This document shows, in pieces, positions 58,717 to 64,000 of a DNA stretch of 64,000 nt (its first letter is position 1; every line of letters begins with the position of its first letter). Source of the DNA: Hericium rajendrae (Eukaryota > Basidiomycota > Agaricomycetes > Russulales > Hericiaceae); contig CM065878.1 in assembly GCA_033439255.1 (NCBI GenBank), positions 2,294,001 to 2,358,000 on the forward strand. The letters are read 5' to 3'. Below the pieces are notes generated by a model. That model saw only the letters and a list, made by a program, of their open reading frames with translations. It ran no database searches and was not told the origin of the DNA. The translations under genes were made by a program, and so were the position numbers.

Positions 58717-61700
58717 ATGGACATGACAAACGGCAGCGTACCGCCATCTCTTGGCGTCAGCAAGCAGGAGGACAGCGACAGCCGGGATTCCAAGGGTAGC
58801 GGTTCGGCTAAGCAGGATATCAAGCCTCCGACCAAAACATTGAACAGGGTTCCTCGTAAGCGCACCCACTCATTGTTCACTGCTTTTCGCCTTTTAATTT
58901 CTATCGGTTTCGCTTAAGGTGCCTGCGTGAGTATCTCCGTCGCCGTCAATGAACACTCCGATCTGACCTATTGCTCAATGTTTGGTGCAGAATGCATGCA
59001 GGAAACAGAAGATGCGATGCGAGGGTGCAGAAAATCCCCTTGCAGACGTTGCAAACATGCCGGTTTAGAGTGTCTGTTCGAGAAGCCCTCACGGGAAGCA
59101 TCACTTACAGGGGAAGCTGGCCTGGAGTGAGTTGCCAACTCGTACCTCGGATTGCTTATACTAACGGTGGATCTCAGGCGTATCAGAAGCCTGGAATCGC
59201 ATGTCGCCGACATACGACACACGCAGACAGTCATTCAGAGCAGTCTGGACGTCATTATCGGTCATCTTCGAGGCGCTTCAGCCCCGCCCGCGCGGTCCCC
59301 AGGAGCATTTGCGCATCAATTTGTTCATCAATCCCCAAGTATCCAGTCAGACTCGCCATCGCTTTCTACGTCATCTACCGCTCGCGCGCCTCTTATGGTC
59401 GACACAGCACATTCGATGCTTCCCCCGCAGCAAACACCAGGCTCCGCAGTCCATCCATCTGCTCCTACGCCCACGGGCCAATACCAAGACCCGTCTATGA
59501 TGGCTGGAAGAGGCCAATCTGATCCCCATACGTCTCATATGCTGCCGCCTGGGGCTCAATATAATCCTCAGAATTTCCATCCGCCGATGCTGCCGCCTGC
59601 ATCCAGTATGGATCCAATGGGACCCCCACGATCCCAACACGCTAATGTATCCTCGATGCGACATCAATACCCAGATAATAACCAGGTTTCGCGCCAGACA
59701 AAGCATCTCAACGTTCCGGGCGGGCCGTCTACTTCTAAGAGGTCTTTACCGCAGTCCACCGCCACGAGTGCCAATTCGTCTGATGTCGAAGAGGATGATG
59801 GTGAGCTGCCCGCGTCTGGCCTTGTCGCTCCTTGGGAGGTCCTGCGAGGATTGGCCGACGTCGCCATACAGCGAGCGGCGAAGGTATGTGACTCGGCACG
59901 TTGCAAATCACATGGTCTCAATTTATCGGCAGGAGAATGGAGAGAGCAGCGAATCCCACAGTCGCACGAGGACCCCATCCCCTGATCCGAAGCAGCGACC
60001 GTCGAAGAGGAGAAAGGTGCACCATAAAGCGTCGCGAATCACCTTCCCTGACGGTAATGATCTGCCATTGCTGAGCGATAAGAGACTGAATTAGCATCAT
60101 AGTTGTGTCCAAAGGTATCATTTCCGAAGATGAAGCTCGTGAACTGTTCAGGATGTACGTGGCTGCATTCTTTTCTACTGCCCAAGACTAATTAGGAGCA
60201 AAAGATTCTACCACGGCTGCTCTACTTTCCTATCCATCTTTGATGTCAACGTCGACACTTATGAATCCCTTCACGAACGCTCTCCTTTCGCTTTCGATAG
60301 TATCTGTATGGTTGCCGCGAAAGTTCGTGATGGCGGCGGTAAGCAGTTCTATTTTGCAACATTCCTTGCTTCTCTAACGTAAGTTCCTTCTGCAACTAGG
60401 CAAACCCAGTGAAGTGTACACAAAGTGTTTGCAAGAAGTTCAAGCTATGTCTTGCGCTACTTTGTTTTCTCCCGTTATGCGTCACGAAGCGGTGCAGGCT
60501 ATGAGTAAGTCACCTCATGACGATTCATCTCGCAATGAGCTGATTTGACTCTGCGTTCGATCAGTTATCGTGTCCGGCTGGTCTGATAACGGCTGGCTTA
60601 CTGGTGGCCATGCTGTGCGAATGGCTCTTGAGCTTTGTAAGGGCATTGTGATCTGCTGCCGGAACATTGCCTTTACTCATCTTCCGGTCGTATCGTTATT
60701 CAGCTATGCACAAGGCGTGGCCGAGATTACTCCGGCGGATGGAGGCCAACAAAGCTTCCGATACTCCGGAAGACAGAGAGTTGGTGGTTTCAGCACGCAT
60801 CTGGTTTTGCTTGTATCTGTTCGAGCACCAGTACGTTAGTCGCCATATCGTATCTCATCACCGCTGACTTTTCGTAGAATGTCCTACGGAAGTGGACGGC
60901 CTGCAATCTTGAGGGACGACGAAAGTATATGGCAATGCCGTCTCTTGTTGCGGCATCCCTTGGCGATCGAAGATGATATGCGACTTGTTTCGACCGTGGA
61001 ATTGATGGCTATCCGAGAAAGAGTGACCAATCAACTGGCCCCGTACGCGCATGGATCGGTCGATGAGCGGACATTTGAAGTACTTCGCAGCGCTGATGCT
61101 GAGTTCAAGCATTGGTATCAAACATGGGACCAGGCGTTTTCCCAAAAGTATGAAGATGCGGGTGTGTTTGCATCATTCCTTCCTTCTCTGGAGCATTTCT
61201 CACGGTCGCTATACCAGCATTTTACCGCCAAAGTCTACAGCTACAGCATCTGCATGCAGAACTGTTCCATAATGCATCGGCTCTGAGGGGTATCAACGGA
61301 CCGGATGACGTGCAGAAAGCGTCTCCATCTCAACGTGAAGTTGCAATCCGCTCCATCCAGATAGCTCGGCAAGGTTTAGATATCACGGTCAACTCTCCTT
61401 CCTACAGAGAAGGGATGAAATATGGTATGAGTTTTTCGATCCCTAAAAGGGCAATGGGTTTACTGAACATTGATATTGACAGCCGTCCATTACACACATG
61501 CGACTGCGACTTTTGCGGCGTCGTTCTTACTGCGTTTGGCTCGTCTATTGTAAGTTCGGACGATTATGAATCGGCCTGCATCTTGAACTGAGCCTTTCTG
61601 ACAGCCCGAATGATTGCGACATGCAAGATACCAAGGCCAAGATTGAGCTGTTGGCTGCGTTGATGTCAGAGAGTATGCTCCGTTTCGTGTTCTGACGATA

Positions 61701-62168
61701 ATTCCGTAGGCTTACTTGAGATGGACAGTACCCGGCAAGCGCTATGCGCTTACATTGCAGCTCATGCTCAAGCGGTCCAAGAAGCGCAAGGGATCCACCA
61801 GCTCCCGCTCTCCAAATCTTTCTCGCGAGCCATACCACTCCAAAGGACCTGTTGAACGTCCGGCCAGCATGTCCGTCAGCCACGTCGTGAACCAAGCTCC
61901 GCTTTCACCGACATACGAGACCGGGCATGGTCGCGATCCGGCTATGATGACCCATGGACCCCACCAGCAAATGCCTCAATACCCACCTCAATACCCGTAC
62001 ATGGCGAACGCTGATCATATATACCGCGGCTTTGAGGCGACGGCGAGTGAACAGCTCCCAGTTTGGTTGTCCGACCAAAGTTTGGGTGGGAGCTCTTTCT
62101 CGCAAAATGGAATCGATGCATTCTTGCTGCCTAATGATTATCTTCCTCCTGCTCCTCAGATATGGTAA
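58717..62168 (+). CDS. Zn(II)2Cys6 fungal-specific transcription factor
   Basis: The N-terminal exon MDMTNGSVPPSLGVSKQEDSDSRD leads across an intron to the binuclear cluster RACNACRKQKMRCEGAENPPCRRCKHAGLECLFEKPSR (CX2CX6CX5-9CX2CX6C, about 58914-59090). A linker with a short coiled coil (RIRSLESHVADIRHTQTVIQ) and a long Pro/Ser/Gln-rich region follow. The fungal-specific regulatory domain appears at IFDVNVDTYESLHERSPFAFDSICMVAAKV (about 60235-60330), and ARIWFCLYLFEHQMSYGSGRPAILRDDESI (about 60800-60935). The C-terminus is Pro/Gln/Tyr-rich and ends APQIW at 62168. At 59036-59040 a C-run is one base short, breaking the cluster frame. Nuclear regulator; target genes cannot be inferred from context. 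Confidence 0.87.
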
Positions 62169-62500
62169 TATGCGTTCCGTCTCGTCTTTGCTTGTTGTTG
62201 TATACTCTATGCTGTATTTCGTAGGCTTAGATACCTTGGAATTTACGTTGCTTTGCACTCGCCGGGCCATCTGTGATCCACAGAACCCCGATCAGCCCAT
62301 TGCAGACTGTGAGTCTGGATTCAAATTCATCGATTTATTTTCAGAATATTCTGTTTTGGAATGCTAACTCCCTAATCGCAGCCTCGATTGAAATGGTCTT
62401 GCGTTTCAAACCAATAGGATAGTCAGTCGCTTGCCCGTAAAGACGCTGCCGTCTCTATTGACGCGACCAAGGCTTGTCTTTGTCTTATCCCTCCATAAGT
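62169..62500. other. Short intergenic region before the ThrE/Prm10 gene
   Basis: About 330 bp holding the 3' flank of the transcription-factor gene and the promoter of the downstream gene. A small upstream exon cannot be excluded (CT-rich stretch around 62470-62495). No repeat seen. Confidence 0.35.
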
Positions 62501-64000
62501 ATGCGCGACGACCGCTCCTCCGTATCTCCCAAAACAGTCACCTCCATCCAGCAGGAACGCGATGACTACTTTCAGAATACTGCATCAGTTGGCTCTGGTT
62601 CACCATTCCACCATCGCTCGACTTTCTCATCCTCCACGAGCATCGACAAGGCCGCACTTCGGAGTAGGGCTGCGTTTGCTTCCCCTGCGTCACGGCCTGT
62701 CCGCACATCCGCTGGATCAACCGAGGAGCCGACTGCCGCCACCAATGCGCTCGACACTTGGGCTGATCCCGACGACCTCAGGGACGACCGGGTCGACATG
62801 GAGATAGACCGCTTGTTTGGCGGCCCGGAGAGCGAGAGGCAGCGCACGCACAGGCCGAAGATCGTCACTGCGATGAAAGATCTTGTGGGACATCGTCATC
62901 CATCGCAAGACTTCGAACACGGCATGCCTGCCCTGAGGCGTCACTCGTTCTTCGGTCAGCTGAGTCAGGAAGAGGATGAGGAAGATGCTTCTCATGCCCG
63001 CAGGGGCAGCGTTTCGTTTGCGCCTGATCCACGGAACCTTAAGTCGACTTCGGCTGAAGGGAAGAAATTTGATCTTCGTCCAAAGCTCGAGAGACTCCAT
63101 TCGAGTCTCCTTAGCAGCAAGCAGGAAAGTCGTCGCATCACTCGCCATAATGAAAGTGAGTTCCCACCTATGATCTCGCTGGTTTAGGTATTTATGGGAC
63201 TGTAGGTAGCGGAACGCGCCGGAAATTCATCCTCAAGTTGGCGAAAGCGCTTTTGTCTTATGGCGCACCCTCCCACAGGATTGAGTCGCAGCTGTTCGCT
63301 GCCTCCAAGATCTTGGAAGTCAAGGCGTCCTTCGCGTACCTGCCCAACATCGTTCTCGTGTCCTTCAATGACGGCGATACCAGGACGACAGAGCTGCATT
63401 TCGTGCGCTCTAGCGGACGGATCGCTTTGACGTCACTTCATAAAGTTCACGACGTGTATAGAGATGTCCTTCACGACGACGTTGGATCCGCCGCCGGAAC
63501 AGAAGCCCTGGAAAAGATTCTCCGCTCTCCTCCAATCTACTCGCTCTATATCCGATGCTTGCTTGCTTTCGTTTGCGCCTCGGTCATCTGTCCTCTCGCC
63601 TTTGGAGGAAGCTTCATCGATATGTGGGTCAGTGGATCATGCGCCTGCGTTCTTCAATATCTAGGCTTGCAGGCGGCTGCGAAAAGCTCAATATATGCCA
63701 ATGTCTACGAGTGCGTTTCTCAAATTAATTTTTGATCCTGTTCTAATGGTATGAGTCTTCAGAATATCCGTATCTATCATCGTGTCCTTGATCGCCAGAG
63801 TTCTCAGTTGCATCCCCGGAAAGCTATTTTGCTATAGTTCTATCTCATCGGCTGGTGTGGTCTTGATCCTCCCGGATTCACCATTTGTAACTATGCTTTT
63901 CTTTCTGCGCAACGCCTTGGCTGACATTCAGCGTAGTGATTAGTGCTCTTGAACTCACCTCAAGGAACATCCTTTGTGGATCTGTTCGCTTGGTCTATGC
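62501..64000 (+). CDS. PRM10: ThrE/Prm10-type multi-spanning membrane protein (partial)
   Basis: Begins MRDDRSSVSPKTVTSIQ with a long Ser-rich, acidic cytosolic region (SFFGQLSQEEDEEDASHARRGSVSFAPDP). After an intron near 63153-63205 comes the ThrE N-terminal domain: GTRRKFILKLAKALLSYGAPSHRIESQLFAASKILEVKASFAYLPNIVLVSF, then membrane helices SLYIRCLLAFVCASVICPLAFGGSFIDM and CACVLQYLGLQAAAKSSIYANVYE, with more helices (SIIVSLIARVLSCIP) to the window end. Pfam ThrE proteins export threonine/serine in bacteria; fungal Prm10 homologues are pheromone-regulated with unknown transport activity. The gene is cut at 64000 and its C-terminal half lies outside. No frameshift is seen. Confidence 0.85.

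Overview
The window is nuclear DNA from a filamentous basidiomycete, most likely an agaricomycete. The evidence is dense genes with many short introns of about 50-60 nt, KRE6/SKN1 cell-wall glycosidase paralogs, a Zn2Cys6 regulator, an Ima1-type nuclear membrane protein, and LTR retrotransposon insertions. I did not resolve the species.

Layout. 0.2-1.7 kb: mitochondrial carnitine/acylcarnitine carrier. 1.7-4.7 kb: no resolved gene. 4.7-7.0 kb: first KRE6/SKN1-like gene. 7.7-11.3 kb (-): UBE2O-type E2 ubiquitin-conjugating enzyme, divergent from an F-box gene (11.5-13.3 kb). 14.4-16.4 kb: mitochondrial N-acetylglutamate synthase. 16.6-18.2 kb (-): uncharacterised protein. 20.0-22.3 kb (-): second KRE6/SKN1 paralog. 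22.9-24.2 kb (-): candidate SNAPC1-like protein. 25.7-28.3 kb: third KRE6/SKN1 paralog. 28.9-30.8 kb: Ima1-like inner nuclear membrane protein. 31.3-32.7 kb (-): mucin-like single-pass membrane protein. 33.4-35.9 kb (-): membrane-anchored heparinase II/III-like protein. 36.2-46.9 kb (-): peroxisomal 3-ketoacyl-CoA thiolase, split by a 9,056-bp Copia retrotransposon that is itself split by a 3,764-bp terminal-inverted-repeat element. 47.4-48.9 kb: TatD-type nuclease. 49.7-51.2 kb: ceramide glucosyltransferase. 51.5-55.8 kb: exocyst Sec3. 56.0-56.8 kb (-): REEP/HVA22 protein. 57.6-58.0 kb: small homeodomain-like protein. 58.3-58.6 kb (-): exon of an unknown small membrane protein. 58.7-62.2 kb: Zn2Cys6 transcription factor. 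62.5 kb to the end: ThrE/Prm10-type membrane protein, cut by the window edge.

The strongest finding is the nested insertion. The Copia element has two identical 377-bp LTRs, a CTTCG target duplication, a half-tRNA(iMet)-type primer binding site and an otherwise open gag-pol frame. It sits in a thiolase exon that still carries a good PTS2 signal and catalytic residues. The inner element carries a 9-bp duplication exactly in phase with the integrase frame. Both insertions therefore look recent, and this allele should be null for peroxisomal thiolase. The same thiolase gene appears to contain an AT-AC intron.

Themes: peroxisomal and mitochondrial fatty-acid metabolism (carnitine carrier, thiolase), cell-wall and membrane biogenesis (three KRE6/SKN1 genes, ceramide glucosyltransferase, Sec3, REEP), and ubiquitin pathway genes. 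There is no evidence that they form one cluster.

Caution: many conserved genes contain single-base indels at short homopolymers, while everything from about 28.8 to 48.9 kb reads cleanly. I read these as consensus errors, so exon models in the affected genes are approximate.
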